Shown: positions 1 through 8,128 of the stretch, piece by piece
Position numbering within the stretch: position 1 is the first letter of the stretch
Layout of the letters: the number at the start of each line of letters is the position of its first letter
DNA from: Pseudomonadota bacterium
Lineage (GTDB): Bacteria; Pseudomonadota; Alphaproteobacteria; Rhizobiales; Xanthobacteraceae
Reading direction: 5' to 3'
Length of the DNA: 24,344 bases
Assembly (NCBI GenBank): GCA_023386885.1
Contig: JAEWIX010000079.1
Coordinates: 1 to 24,344 of the forward strand
Notes under the pieces: generated by a model
Told to the model about the DNA's origin: nothing
The model's input: only the letters and a program-made list of their open reading frames with translations
Databases searched by the model: none
Program-made: the position numbers and the translations under genes

Positions 1-190
1 TCGCGGCGCCGCGACGACAAGCCTCACCGCCAGCATTTCACGGCTTGGCAGCACTTAACTCCCCCGAAACAGGGGGAAGTATGTTGCCCCGGGTGCGATG
101 CAGCACAAGCCTATCACTTTGGCCTTACTTGCCGGATGCGCGGCCTCGGGGGAAACTCCGCGACGATTAAAAAAGACCAGGGAGGTTTAC

Positions 191-1375
191 ATGCAAAGCA
201 AGGCCCAGATCGACCAGGCGTTGCAACAGGCAAGCAATGCCAAGCAAATTCCCGGCGTCGTCGCCATCGCCGCCACCGGCAAGGACACCATCTATCAGGG
301 CGCGTTCGGCAAGCGCGATCTCGGCACAAATGTCGACATGACGCTGGACAGCGTGTTCTGGATCGCCTCGATGACCAAGGCGATCACCTCGGCCGGCGCC
401 ATGCAGCTGGTCGAGCAGGGAAAACTGTCGCTAGATGATCCGATCGGCAAGGTACTGCCGGATCTCGCCGCGCCGCAGGTGCTGGAAGGCTTCGACGCCA
501 GCGGCAATCCGAAACTGCGCGCCGCGTCCAGACCGATCACGCTACGTCACCTCATGACCCACACCGCCGGCTTCTGCTACGACATGTGGAACGGCGACAT
601 GGTCAAGTATCTTGAGAAGACCGGCACGCCCGGCATCACCTCGTGCCAGAACGCCGCATTGAAGACGCCGATCATGACCGACCCCGGCACGCGCTGGGAA
701 TACGGCACCAACATCGACTTCATCGGCAAGGCGATCGAAGCGATCAGCGGCAAGCGGCTCGGCGAATATCTGCGTGAGAACATGTTCAAGCCGCTCGGCA
801 TGGACGACACCGCTTTCAAGATCGGCGAGAGCCAGCGCAAGCGGCTGGTCGGCATGCATGCGCGGGGTGAGGACGGCTCGCTGCAACCGATTCCGTTCGA
901 ACTGGAGCAGAATCCGGAATTCGAGATGGGCGGCGGCGGTCTCTACGGCACGGCCGCCGACTACATCAAGTTCACCCAGATGATCCTCAACAAGGGGCGC
1001 GGCAACGGCGCCCAGGTGTTGAAGCCGGAAACCGTCGCGATGATGGGGCAGAACCACATCGGCGATCTGACCATGGGCAAGATGACATCGCATGTCGCCT
1101 TCGCCACCTACGACGTCGATCTCTATCCCGGCATGGCGAAGAAATGGGGCCTCAGCTTCATGATCAACACCGCGCAAACGCCGGAAGGTCGCAGCCCCGG
1201 CAGCCTCGCCTGGGCCGGCCTCGCCAACACCTACTATTGGATCGATCCGGCACGCGACATCACCGGCGTGATCCTGATGCAGGTGCTGCCGTTCGCGGAC
1301 CCGCTGTGTCTGTCGTCGTTCGCCGCGTTTGAATCCGGCGTTTATGCCGGACTCGGCAGTCAACGCGCGGCTTGA
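191..1375 (+). CDS. Serine hydrolase, beta-lactamase/family VIII esterase type
   Basis: This 394-residue protein belongs to the serine beta-lactamase/penicillin-binding-protein-like fold. The nucleophile motif S-x-x-K is SMTK at residues 60-63. A tyrosine motif (WEYGTN, Tyr171) follows, and the C-terminal block GSLAWAGL (338-345) followed by YYWIDP is typical of family VIII carboxylesterases and EstB-like enzymes. It probably hydrolyses an ester; the substrate cannot be read from sequence and true beta-lactamase activity is not implied. I chose the ATG at 191 because AGGGAGG lies 5 bases upstream. The frame is open back to an ATG at 98, which would add 31 residues containing a lipobox-like LAGC, but that stretch uses AT-rich codons and has a poor ribosome site. 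With the chosen start there is no signal peptide, so a cytoplasmic location is inferred. It is followed directly by an intrinsic terminator, so it is probably a single-gene unit. Confidence 0.88.
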   Translation: MQSKAQIDQALQQASNAKQIPGVVAIAATGKDTIYQGAFGKRDLGTNVDMTLDSVFWIASMTKAITSAGAMQLVEQGKLSLDDPIGKVLPDLAAPQVLEGFDASGNPKLRAASRPITLRHLMTHTAGFCYDMWNGDMVKYLEKTGTPGITSCQNAALKTPIMTDPGTRWEYGTNIDFIGKAIEAISGKRLGEYLRENMFKPLGMDDTAFKIGESQRKRLVGMHARGEDGSLQPIPFELEQNPEFEMGGGGLYGTAADYIKFTQMILNKGRGNGAQVLKPETVAMMGQNHIGDLTMGKMTSHVAFATYDVDLYPGMAKKWGLSFMINTAQTPEGRSPGSLAWAGLANTYYWIDPARDITGVILMQVLPFADPLCLSSFAAFESGVYAGLGSQRAA

Positions 1376-1389
1376 CCATGACGAGATTC

Positions 1390-1417
1390 CCGGCGGGCGA
1401 GGCGCCCGCCGGTTTTT
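1390..1417 (+). terminator. Intrinsic terminator of the serine hydrolase gene
   Basis: A perfect 10-bp stem (CCGGCGGGCG at 1390-1399 paired with 1403-1412) with a 3-base loop is followed at once by five T residues at 1413-1417. It begins 15 bases after the stop codon and separates the hydrolase from the acyl-CoA synthetase gene, which then needs its own promoter or readthrough. Confidence 0.92.
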
Positions 1418-1450
1418 GCATCACGCGATCAAGATCAAGGACGTTTCGCC

Positions 1451-3145
1451 ATGACAAAGCCCCTCGACAGTTATGTCTGCGGCACCTCGGATGCGCCGCT
1501 GCTGGGCGAAACCATCGGCACGGCGCTTGAGCGCGCCGTCTCGCGCTGGGGCGACCGCGAGGCACTGGTCTCGCCAAGCCATAATGTGCGCTGGACCTGG
1601 CGCGAATTCGCGGCGCGGGTCGACGATCTCGCCACCGGCTTTCTCGCGCTCGGACTCGAGCGCGGCGCACGCATCGGCATCTGGTCGCTCAACCGGCCGG
1701 AATGGACGCTGACGCAATTCGCCGCCGCCCGTGCCGGCCTGATCCTCGTCACCATCAATCCGGCCTATCGCCTCAGCGAACTGGAATTCGCGCTCGGCAA
1801 GGTCGGCTGTTCGGCGCTGGTCACCGCCACCGAATTCAAGACCAGCAAATACATGGAGATGCTCAACACGCTGCTGCCGGAACTGGCGCGCGCCGAGCCG
1901 GGCAATCTGCAAGCGGAGCGATTGCCGCACTTGCGCGCGGTGATCCAGGTCGGCGGGCCGAAAGCGGCCGGCACGCTCGCCTTCGAGGACGTGACGAAGA
2001 TGGGCGGACCGCGCCATCGCGAGCAGATCGCGACGCTCGCGCAGCAACTGCAGTTCGACGATCCTGTCAACATCCAGTTCACCAGCGGTACCACCGGCTC
2101 GCCCAAGGGCGTCACGCTGACGCATCACAACATTCTCAACAATGGCTACTTCACCGGGCGTGCGATGCGCCTCACCGAACAGGACCGCATCTGCATTCCA
2201 GTGCCGCTCTATCACTGCTTCGGCATGGTGATGGGCAATCTCGCCTCGGTGACGCTGGGCGCCACCATGGTCTATCCCGGCGAAGGTTTCGATCCGCTGA
2301 CAACGCTGCAAACCGTCGCCGCCGAAAAATGCACCACGCTGTACGGCGTGCCGACCATGTTCATCGCCGAACTCGATCATCCCGACTTCAAGACGTTCGA
2401 CCTGTCGTCGCTGCGCACCGGCATCATGGCCGGCGCACCGTGTCCGATCGAGGTGATGAAACGCGTCAACGACGAAATGAACATGCGCGAGGTCACCATC
2501 GCCTACGGCATGACCGAAACCAGCCCGGTGAGCTTCCAAAGCTCCACCGACGATCCGCTGAAGCGCCGCGTCTCCACCGTCGGCCGCATCCATCCGCATG
2601 TCGAGGTCAAGGTGGTCGATCTCGAAGGGCGCGTGGTGCCGCGCGGCGAGCGCGGCGAACTGTGCACGCGCGGCTACAGCGTGATGCTGGGCTACTGGGA
2701 CGACGCGGAGAAGACCGCAGACGTGCTCGACCAAGGCGGCTGGATGCACACCGGCGATCTCGCGGTGATCGACGACGCCGGTTACTGCAACATCGTCGGC
2801 CGCATCAAGGATATGGTGATCCGCGGCGGCGAAAATCTTTATCCGCGCGAGATCGAGGAATTCCTCTATCGCCATCCGAAGATTCAGGACGTGCAAATTT
2901 TCGGCGTCGCCGATCAACGCTATGGCGAAGAACTGTGCGCGTGGGTTCGCGTTCGCATCGGCGAGACACTCACCGAAGATGAGGTACGCGCCTTCTGCGA
3001 AGGCCAGATCGCGCACAACAAGATCCCGCGCTATGTCGAATTCGTCGAGGAATTCCCGATGACGGTGACGGGGAAGATTCAGAAATTCATCATGCGCGAC
3101 GACGTCGAGAAGCGGCTTGGATTGAAGGCAGCAAAGACGGCTTAA
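1451..3145 (+). CDS. Acyl-CoA synthetase (AMP-binding, FadD/ACSF2-like)
   Basis: This 564-residue ANL-superfamily enzyme activates a carboxylic acid to the acyl-AMP and then the CoA thioester. Motifs appear in the expected order: P-loop TSGTTGSPKG at 211-220, AYGMTE at 351-356, TGD at 434-436, the hinge block starting GRIKDMVIRGG at 450, and the C-terminal PMTVTGKIQK, in which Lys542 is the expected catalytic lysine of the adenylation step. Length and motif spacing fit medium/long-chain fatty-acyl-CoA ligases of the ACSF2 type; the chain length used cannot be decided. The ATG at 1451 has AAGGA about 10 bases upstream. It lies after a strong terminator and ends convergent to the adenosine kinase gene. 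There is no membrane segment, so it should be cytoplasmic or peripheral. Confidence 0.93.
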   Translation: MTKPLDSYVCGTSDAPLLGETIGTALERAVSRWGDREALVSPSHNVRWTWREFAARVDDLATGFLALGLERGARIGIWSLNRPEWTLTQFAAARAGLILVTINPAYRLSELEFALGKVGCSALVTATEFKTSKYMEMLNTLLPELARAEPGNLQAERLPHLRAVIQVGGPKAAGTLAFEDVTKMGGPRHREQIATLAQQLQFDDPVNIQFTSGTTGSPKGVTLTHHNILNNGYFTGRAMRLTEQDRICIPVPLYHCFGMVMGNLASVTLGATMVYPGEGFDPLTTLQTVAAEKCTTLYGVPTMFIAELDHPDFKTFDLSSLRTGIMAGAPCPIEVMKRVNDEMNMREVTIAYGMTETSPVSFQSSTDDPLKRRVSTVGRIHPHVEVKVVDLEGRVVPRGERGELCTRGYSVMLGYWDDAEKTADVLDQGGWMHTGDLAVIDDAGYCNIVGRIKDMVIRGGENLYPREIEEFLYRHPKIQDVQIFGVADQRYGEELCAWVRVRIGETLTEDEVRAFCEGQIAHNKIPRYVEFVEEFPMTVTGKIQKFIMRDDVEKRLGLKAAKTA

Positions 3146-3222
3146 GATCGATCAACGACCTGCCGTCACCTTGAGAGCCTGACTGAAAATTCGTATTTCG
3201 CACGGATGCGCAACACGAAAAT

Positions 3223-3343
3223 CGTCGTCCCCGCGCAGGCGGGGACCCAGACGCCGCAGCGGCTCGGCTCAATCAATGTGGGCGAAATCGCTCAAAATGG
3301 CGAGCGCCAGGGGTAATGGGTCCCCGCCTGCGCGGGGACGACG
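3223..3343. repeat. REP/BIME-like inverted repeat element, copy 1
   Basis: Two arms (3223-3249 and 3317-3343) are perfect 27-bp inverted repeats around a 67-bp centre. Each arm is itself a hairpin: GTCCCCGC and GCGGGGAC pair across a GCAG loop. Copy 2 at 18697-18814 shares the arm sequence, the ACCCAGAC-CCGCAGCGG stretch just inside the left arm, and a CCAGGG stretch before the right arm. The element lies between the convergent 3' ends of the acyl-CoA synthetase and adenosine kinase genes, so its transcript could fold from either direction and act as a 3' end or terminator. Confidence 0.9.
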
Positions 3344-3400
3344 CCGAGATCGTTGAGCCCGCGTGCGACCTTTCGAGTCGGAATCTCAGAATGACAGCGA

Positions 3401-4402
3401 TTACACCGGCAACCCGCTCTGCTGTGCGAGATCCTTCAACGACACCTGCGGCCGCGCGCCGATATGCTGAATCACTTCCGCCGCAGCGAGCGCGCCGAGC
3501 CGGCCGGCATCGGCATGGCTCGCACCGCGCACCAGGCCGAACAGGAATCCCGCGGCGAACAGATCGCCCGCGCCGGTGGTGTCCACCAATTCCTTGATCG
3601 GATGCGCCGGCACCGGCGTCGTGTCGCCGTTTTCGATCACGACGCAGCCCTTCTCGCTACGCGTCACCACCGCAAGCCCGACATCCTTGCGCAGCGCGCC
3701 CAGGCCGGTGTCGAAATCGGCGGTCTGATACAGCGAGTGCAATTCGCTCTCGTTGGCGAACACGATGTCCACCACCTTTCGGCGCATCAGATCGAGGAAC
3801 TCGTCGCGATAGCGATCGACGCAGAACGAATCCGACAAGGTCAACGCCACCTTGCGGCCCGCGCCGTGCGCGATCTCCGACGCCTTGAGGAAGGCTTCCT
3901 TCGCGCTCTGCGGATCCCACAGATAGCCTTCGAGATAGATGATGCTGGAGCCCGCGATCTGCGCCGGATCGATATCCTTCGGCGTCAGGTTCTGGGCCGC
4001 GCCGAGATAGGTGTTCATGGTGCGCTCACCGTCCGGGGTCACCAGAATATAGGAGCAGCCTGTGGCGGGACCGTCGCCGGCAGCCGGCGTGTCGAACGCG
4101 ACCTTGGCGGCGCGGATATCATGCGCGTAGGCGCGGCCGACCTCGTCGTTCTTCACCTTGCCGACATAGGCCGCCCGCGCGCCGAACCCCGCGACGCCGA
4201 CAATCGTGTTCGCGGCCGAACCGCCGGACATCGTGGTCGCCGGCCCCATCGCCTCGTAGATCGCCTTGGCACGCGCTTCGTCGATCAGCGCCATCGACCC
4301 CTTGGTCATCTGCTGCGCGGCGAGGAACGTCTCGTCGGTGCGCACCAGCACGTCGAAGATGGCGTTGCCGATTCCGAGAACGTCGTATGTCACAGAGGTC
4401 AT
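3401..4402 (-). CDS. Adenosine kinase (PfkB/ribokinase family)
   Basis: This 333-residue PfkB-family kinase matches adenosine-kinase-type proteins common in alphaproteobacteria; it would phosphorylate adenosine or a related nucleoside to the monophosphate using ATP. The N-terminal YDVLGIGNAIFDVLV strand and the GGSAANT motif (60-66) contact the sugar. The C-terminal signature DTTGAGDLFAAGF (274-286) forms the anion hole, with Asp280 as expected catalytic base. I chose the ATG at 4402, since MTSVTYDVLG starts just before the first beta strand. An upstream TTG at 4453 would add 17 residues rich in Q, S and P that do not resemble the family. The ribosome site before 4402 is weak. Other PfkB sugars such as ribose or fructose are possible, but the overall pattern favours adenosine kinase. 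It is divergent from murJ. Confidence 0.88.
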   Translation of the reverse strand: MTSVTYDVLGIGNAIFDVLVRTDETFLAAQQMTKGSMALIDEARAKAIYEAMGPATTMSGGSAANTIVGVAGFGARAAYVGKVKNDEVGRAYAHDIRAAKVAFDTPAAGDGPATGCSYILVTPDGERTMNTYLGAAQNLTPKDIDPAQIAGSSIIYLEGYLWDPQSAKEAFLKASEIAHGAGRKVALTLSDSFCVDRYRDEFLDLMRRKVVDIVFANESELHSLYQTADFDTGLGALRKDVGLAVVTRSEKGCVVIENGDTTPVPAHPIKELVDTTGAGDLFAAGFLFGLVRGASHADAGRLGALAAAEVIQHIGARPQVSLKDLAQQSGLPV

Positions 4403-4406
4403 CGTC

Positions 4407-4450
4407 GAAAAATCCGATTGTGGCGATTGCGGTTGTCGGAAAAATCCGAT
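4407..4450. promoter_or_regulatory. Direct repeats upstream of adenosine kinase
   Basis: GAAAAATCCGAT occurs at 4407-4418 and again at 4439-4450, a 32-base offset close to three helical turns. The second copy also forms a small dyad, TCGGA-AAAA-TCCGA (4436-4449). The pair lies just upstream of the kinase ATG in the kinase/murJ divergent region. A regulator binding site is an inference. Confidence 0.4.
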
Positions 4451-4455
4451 CAAAA

Positions 4456-4484
4456 TTGAAACGGGCGCGATTGCGGCCTAACAC
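4456..4484 (+). promoter_or_regulatory. Candidate murJ promoter
   Basis: TTGAAA at 4456-4461 and TAACAC at 4479-4484 are separated by 17 bases, about 60 bases before the murJ ATG. The -10 match is poor, so this is tentative. Confidence 0.3.
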
Positions 4485-4542
4485 GTTCGGCCATGCGCCA
4501 GCAAGCATCCACCTCTTTTGAATCGATCGCGCGGCCCGCCTG

Positions 4543-6087
4543 ATGATCCGCCACATCTTCACCGTTTCCACCGGTACGCTGGCCTCGCGGCTCATGGGTT
4601 TTGCGCGCGATGCGTTGATGGCGGCGCTGCTCGGCGCGGGGCCGGTAGCGGACGCCTTTCTGGCCGCGTTCCAGTTGATCCATGTGGCGCGGCGGCTGCT
4701 CACCGAGGGCGCGCTGAACGCCGCGCTGGTGCCCGCCTACTGGCGCGTGCACGACCGCGACGGCGTTGTCGCAGCAGCCGCATTCGCCGGCCGCGTGCTC
4801 GGCACCGTCAGCCTCGCGGTGTTCGTCGTCGCCGTGCTGATCGGTGTCCTCATGCCGGCGGTGATTGCCGCGCTGGCGCCGGGCTTCGTCGGCCAGCCGG
4901 CGTTTCTGCTGGCGATCGGCGATGCTCGTCTGATGCTGCCCTATCTCGCCTTCGCCGGCCCGGTGACGGTGATGATGGCACTCCTTAACGCGCATCATCG
5001 TTTTGCGCTCACGGCGTTCTCGCCGCTGCTGTTCAACATCGCCTTGATTACTGTCATCGCAGCCTTGCTGATATTTCCGCGCGAGCCCGCCGTCGCGGCG
5101 CTATTGATCTCCGCCACCGTCGGTATCGCCGGTCTGTTGCAACTCACGATGCTGGCGATGCGCGGCGGCGACATCGCGAAACCGCTTCGCATCAAATTCG
5201 ACCGCGAGATGCGTGGTTTCTTCGGCAGCGCCATTCCCGGGATGATCGCCAGCGCATCGCCGCAACTGATGATCGTCGGCGCGGCCGCGGTCGCCTCTGC
5301 CTCGCCCGCCGCGATCTCGTGGCTTTATTTCGCCAACCGCCTGATCGAATTGCCGCTCGGCATCGTCGGCGTCGCCATGGGCACCGTGCTGGTGCCGGAG
5401 TTGACGCGCGCTGCGCGTGATAACAACGCTGCGTTCGCGCAGGCCGCGTCGCGCGGGTTCGAACTCGCCATCGGTCTCGCGTTGCCGGCGGCCCTTGGAT
5501 TGATGCTGTTGAGCGAACCCATCGTGCGACTGCTGTTCGAGCACGGCGCGTTCACCGTCGCCGACAGCCGCGCCACCGCACAGACATTGACGTGGCTTGC
5601 GCTCGGCCTGCCGGCGCACGTGCTGACCAAGACGCTGGCGCCCGCGTTCTTCGCGCGCGGCGACACCCGGACGCCGATGCTGGCGACCATCGCCGCGCTC
5701 GGCGCAACGATCGCGGCGGCGCTGGCGCTCCACCACGCCCATGGCGTCGCCGGGATCGCTGCCGGTATCGCGTTTGGCGCATGGGTCGGCGCGCTGCTGC
5801 TGGCGATCTGCGCCAAAACCCGGTTCGACCTCACGCTCGATCCGGCGACGCGCGCGCGGCTCTGGCGCATCGTGCTCGCAGCGCTGGCGATGGGAGGGCT
5901 GCTCTGGGTCGCCACACGCGGCCTCGCGGCATGGCTTGACGGCGGACATCGCCTGATCGTCGCCCTCGTGCTGGCCGGCCTGATCGCCGCCGGCATCGCG
6001 ATTTACGCAGCGGGCCTTGCGCTGCTCGGCGTGGTCCGCCCGCGCGACGTCATCCAGGCACTCCGAAAGCCCGACTTGCACACGTAA
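4543..6087 (+). CDS. murJ: Lipid II flippase MurJ (MviN)
   Basis: This 514-residue polytopic inner-membrane protein of the MOP superfamily moves the peptidoglycan precursor lipid II across the inner membrane. The N-terminus carries the family pattern SRLMGFARDALMAALLGAG followed by DAFLAAFQ. Arg16, Arg22, Asp37 and Arg50/51 line up with charged residues known to matter in E. coli MurJ (Arg18, Arg24, Asp39, Arg52). Hydrophobic segments recur through the whole protein, consistent with the family's 14 helices, and the length is normal. No good Shine-Dalgarno precedes the ATG, but the start matches the family N-terminus. It is divergent from the adenosine kinase gene and followed by a palindromic repeat and trpS. 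Expected to be essential. Confidence 0.96.
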   Translation: MIRHIFTVSTGTLASRLMGFARDALMAALLGAGPVADAFLAAFQLIHVARRLLTEGALNAALVPAYWRVHDRDGVVAAAAFAGRVLGTVSLAVFVVAVLIGVLMPAVIAALAPGFVGQPAFLLAIGDARLMLPYLAFAGPVTVMMALLNAHHRFALTAFSPLLFNIALITVIAALLIFPREPAVAALLISATVGIAGLLQLTMLAMRGGDIAKPLRIKFDREMRGFFGSAIPGMIASASPQLMIVGAAAVASASPAAISWLYFANRLIELPLGIVGVAMGTVLVPELTRAARDNNAAFAQAASRGFELAIGLALPAALGLMLLSEPIVRLLFEHGAFTVADSRATAQTLTWLALGLPAHVLTKTLAPAFFARGDTRTPMLATIAALGATIAAALALHHAHGVAGIAAGIAFGAWVGALLLAICAKTRFDLTLDPATRARLWRIVLAALAMGGLLWVATRGLAAWLDGGHRLIVALVLAGLIAAGIAIYAAGLALLGVVRPRDVIQALRKPDLHT

Positions 6088-6113
6088 AGCCGCCATGGCA
6101 AGGGTCGGCGCGC

Positions 6114-6182
6114 GAGCATGATGCCGAAAAATGTGAAGCGGTTTGCGCTTCGCGGCCCTCCGGGTCGGATCACATCATGCTC
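6114..6182. repeat. Intergenic palindromic repeat, GAGCATGATG family
   Basis: The outer ends GAGCATGATG (6114-6123) and CATCATGCTC (6173-6182) are perfect inverted repeats, with a nested TGTGA/TCACA pair (6132-6136 and 6170-6174) and a CCGAAAA...GCGGTTT core. The element fills much of the murJ-trpS gap. The same ends and core style recur at 8023-8071. Similar elements are, from memory, abundant in Bradyrhizobium and Rhodopseudomonas intergenic regions. Confidence 0.8.
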
Positions 6183-6234
6183 CAAATCAGCCAAGGCCGG
6201 CGTCCAACCCCGGCCTTCAGAGGAACCTTAGACC

Positions 6235-7281
6235 ATGACCACTCAGCGCGTTTTCTCCGGCGTTCAGCCCACCGGCAATCTGCATCTCGGCAATTACCTC
6301 GGCGCCATCGTCAATTTCGTCAAGCTGCAATCGACCTACGAATGCATCTATTGCGTAGTCGATCTGCACGCCATCACGGTGCCGATGTCGGTGTGGGGCG
6401 GCCCGGACGAATTGCGCCGCTGCACGCGCGAGGTCACCGCCGCCTTTATCGCGTCCGGCATCGACCCCAAGAAGAATATCATCTTCAACCAGAGCCAGGT
6501 GGCAGGACACGCCGAACTGACCTGGGTGTTCAACTGCGTGGCGCGGCTCGGCTGGCTCAACCGCATGACCCAGTTCAAAGAGAAGGCCGGCAAGGATCGC
6601 GAGAACGCGTCGGTCGGTCTGTACGACTATCCGGTGCTGATGGCGTCCGACATCCTGCTCTATCGCGCGACGCATGTGCCGGTCGGCGAGGACCAGAAGC
6701 AGCATCTCGAACTGTCGCGCGACATCGCGCAGAAGTTCAACAACGACTTCTCCGAGTCGATCGCCTCTAACGGCCACAACGCCACCTACTTCCCGCTGCC
6801 CGAACCTGTGATCACGGGTCCGGCGACACGCGTGATGAGCCTGCGCGACGGCGCCAAGAAGATGTCGAAGTCCGATGCCTCGGACTACTCGCGCATCAAC
6901 CTGTCCGATGATGCCGACGCCATCGCGCAGAAGATCCGCAAGGCCAAGACCGATCCCGAACCGCTGCCGAGCGAGGAGAAGGGTCTGGAAGCGCGCCCCG
7001 AAGCCGACAATCTTGTCGGCATCTTCGCCGCGTTGTCGGGAAAGCCGAAGGCGGATGTGCTGCGCGAGTTCGGCGGCGCGCAGTTCTCCGGATTCAAATC
7101 GAATCTGGTGGATCTCGCGGTGGCGAAGCTCAGCCCGATCACCACAGAGATGAAGCGGCTGTCGCAGGATCATGCCTATGTCGACAGCGTGCTGATCGAC
7201 GGCGGCGAGCGCGCCAACGTCATCGCCGAACAAACCATCAAGGATGTGAAGGACATCGTCGGCTTCATCCGCAAGCGATAG
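6235..7281 (+). CDS. trpS: Tryptophan--tRNA ligase
   Basis: This 348-residue class Ic aminoacyl-tRNA synthetase charges tRNA-Trp. The N-terminus FSGVQPTGNLHLGNYLGA contains the HIGH-type signature as HLGN (17-20). The KMSKS loop is intact at 209-213 (GAKKMSKSDAS). The QFKEKAG segment near 113-119 and the MASDILLYRATHVPVGEDQKQH block (from residue 136) are typical of bacterial TrpS. The ATG at 6235 has AGGAAC about 8 bases upstream and gives the family N-terminus. It is preceded by the palindromic repeat at 6114-6182 and followed after 173 bases by a universal stress protein. Confidence 0.97.
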   Translation: MTTQRVFSGVQPTGNLHLGNYLGAIVNFVKLQSTYECIYCVVDLHAITVPMSVWGGPDELRRCTREVTAAFIASGIDPKKNIIFNQSQVAGHAELTWVFNCVARLGWLNRMTQFKEKAGKDRENASVGLYDYPVLMASDILLYRATHVPVGEDQKQHLELSRDIAQKFNNDFSESIASNGHNATYFPLPEPVITGPATRVMSLRDGAKKMSKSDASDYSRINLSDDADAIAQKIRKAKTDPEPLPSEEKGLEARPEADNLVGIFAALSGKPKADVLREFGGAQFSGFKSNLVDLAVAKLSPITTEMKRLSQDHAYVDSVLIDGGERANVIAEQTIKDVKDIVGFIRKR

Positions 7282-7454
7282 AGCCTCGCTGCGAACGCGG
7301 TCGCCCAACCGCGCGAGGCCTGACGTGGCTCGGCCCTCGCGCGCCTTGCGCGACGATGCTGCAATGTCAACACTGCAAGCCGCTTGTCCGGCATGCGTGC
7401 GCCGTGGCAGCATGGCGATCGTCGCCGTGGGCGCGGCGCCTTACCGGGACATGC

Positions 7455-7949
7455 ATGAGCACACAACGACGCAGTTACGAACAAGGTCACAAGCCGAAAT
7501 GCCTTGTGATCGTTGATGACAGCGCGGAATGGGACCGCGCGGTGTATTACGCCAGCCGCTGGGCGGTGCGGGTCGGCGGCAGCGTGGTGATGCTGCGCGT
7601 CATCGACACCGAGGACCACAACCAGCAATGGCTCGGCGTCGCCGACATCATGAAGGCCGAAGCCGAGGAGATCGCCAACGCCGCGCTCGACCGCGCCGCC
7701 GGCCGCGCCAACGGCATCGCCGCCATCACCCCGGAGCGGGTAATTCGGGAAGGCCTTCCCAACGCCCAGATCCTCGACGTGATCGACAAGGACGTCGACA
7801 TCTCGATGCTGGTGCTGGCCGCCGGCAGCGGCCCGGAGGGCCCCGGCCCGATCATCACCGCGCTGGCCAAGACGGTCGGCTCGTTTCCGATTCCCGTCAC
7901 CATCGTTCCGGGCACCCTGTCCGACAAGGATATCGACGCGCTGTCGTAA
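7455..7949 (+). CDS. Universal stress protein family (UspA-like)
   Basis: This 164-residue protein has the Usp alpha/beta fold pattern: a first strand KCLVIVDDS (14-22) with the paired acidic residues seen at the start of Usp domains, a long helix, the strand GGSVVMLRVID (41-51), and the later strand DISMLVLAAGSG (115-126), ending in PIPVTIVPG. A canonical ATP-binding G-x2-G-x9-G(S/T) motif is not cleanly present, so nucleotide binding is uncertain. The ATG at 7455 has GGGA 5 bases upstream; the frame stays open to 7356, but that extension is Cys/Arg-rich, unlike Usp proteins, and lacks a ribosome site. Role beyond stress adaptation is unknown. Neighbours trpS and nfu are separated from it by intergenic gaps. 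Confidence 0.85.
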   Translation: MSTQRRSYEQGHKPKCLVIVDDSAEWDRAVYYASRWAVRVGGSVVMLRVIDTEDHNQQWLGVADIMKAEAEEIANAALDRAAGRANGIAAITPERVIREGLPNAQILDVIDKDVDISMLVLAAGSGPEGPGPIITALAKTVGSFPIPVTIVPGTLSDKDIDALS

Positions 7950-8022
7950 GGGCTTGATGTGGCTTGAAAATCACGCGGCTTGCGCTTGATCGTGCGTTTG
8001 CCGCGCCTATTTGCTAGACATG

Positions 8023-8071
8023 GAGTATGATCCCGAAAAGTGGACGCCGGTTTTCGGATAAGATCATGCTC
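8023..8071. repeat. Intergenic palindromic repeat, GAGtATGATC family
   Basis: GAGTATGATC at 8023-8032 pairs with GATCATGCTC at 8062-8071 with one mismatch, and an inner CCGAAAAGTGG/CCGGTTTTCGG pairing extends the dyad. It is a compact relative of the element at 6114-6182 and lies 58 bases upstream of the Nfu gene start, so it may be included in that gene's 5' leader. Confidence 0.85.
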
Positions 8072-8128
8072 AGACAATATAACAAACCATCCGCCGGGCC
8101 TTGAACCCGGCAGCGATCGGAGAAGATC

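Noticed and set aside
53..80. TCCCCC/GGGGGA hairpin at the left edge
   Set aside because: Six base pairs without a U-tract, in DNA whose upstream gene lies outside the window, so a terminator cannot be supported.
1421..3016. A 531-codon open frame antisense to the acyl-CoA synthetase gene
   Set aside because: The sense frame has a complete set of acyl-CoA synthetase motifs. The antisense product is low-complexity, rich in His, Ala, Asp and Arg, as expected from GC-skewed codon positions read backwards.
7283..7319. GCCTCGC/GCGAGGC inverted repeat after trpS
   Set aside because: Seven base pairs around a 23-base loop and no T-run; too weak to call a terminator.
7356..7454. N-terminal extension of the universal stress protein containing CQHC
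   Set aside because: The extension has no ribosome site and no similarity to Usp proteins; the ATG at 7455 follows GGGA at a good distance.
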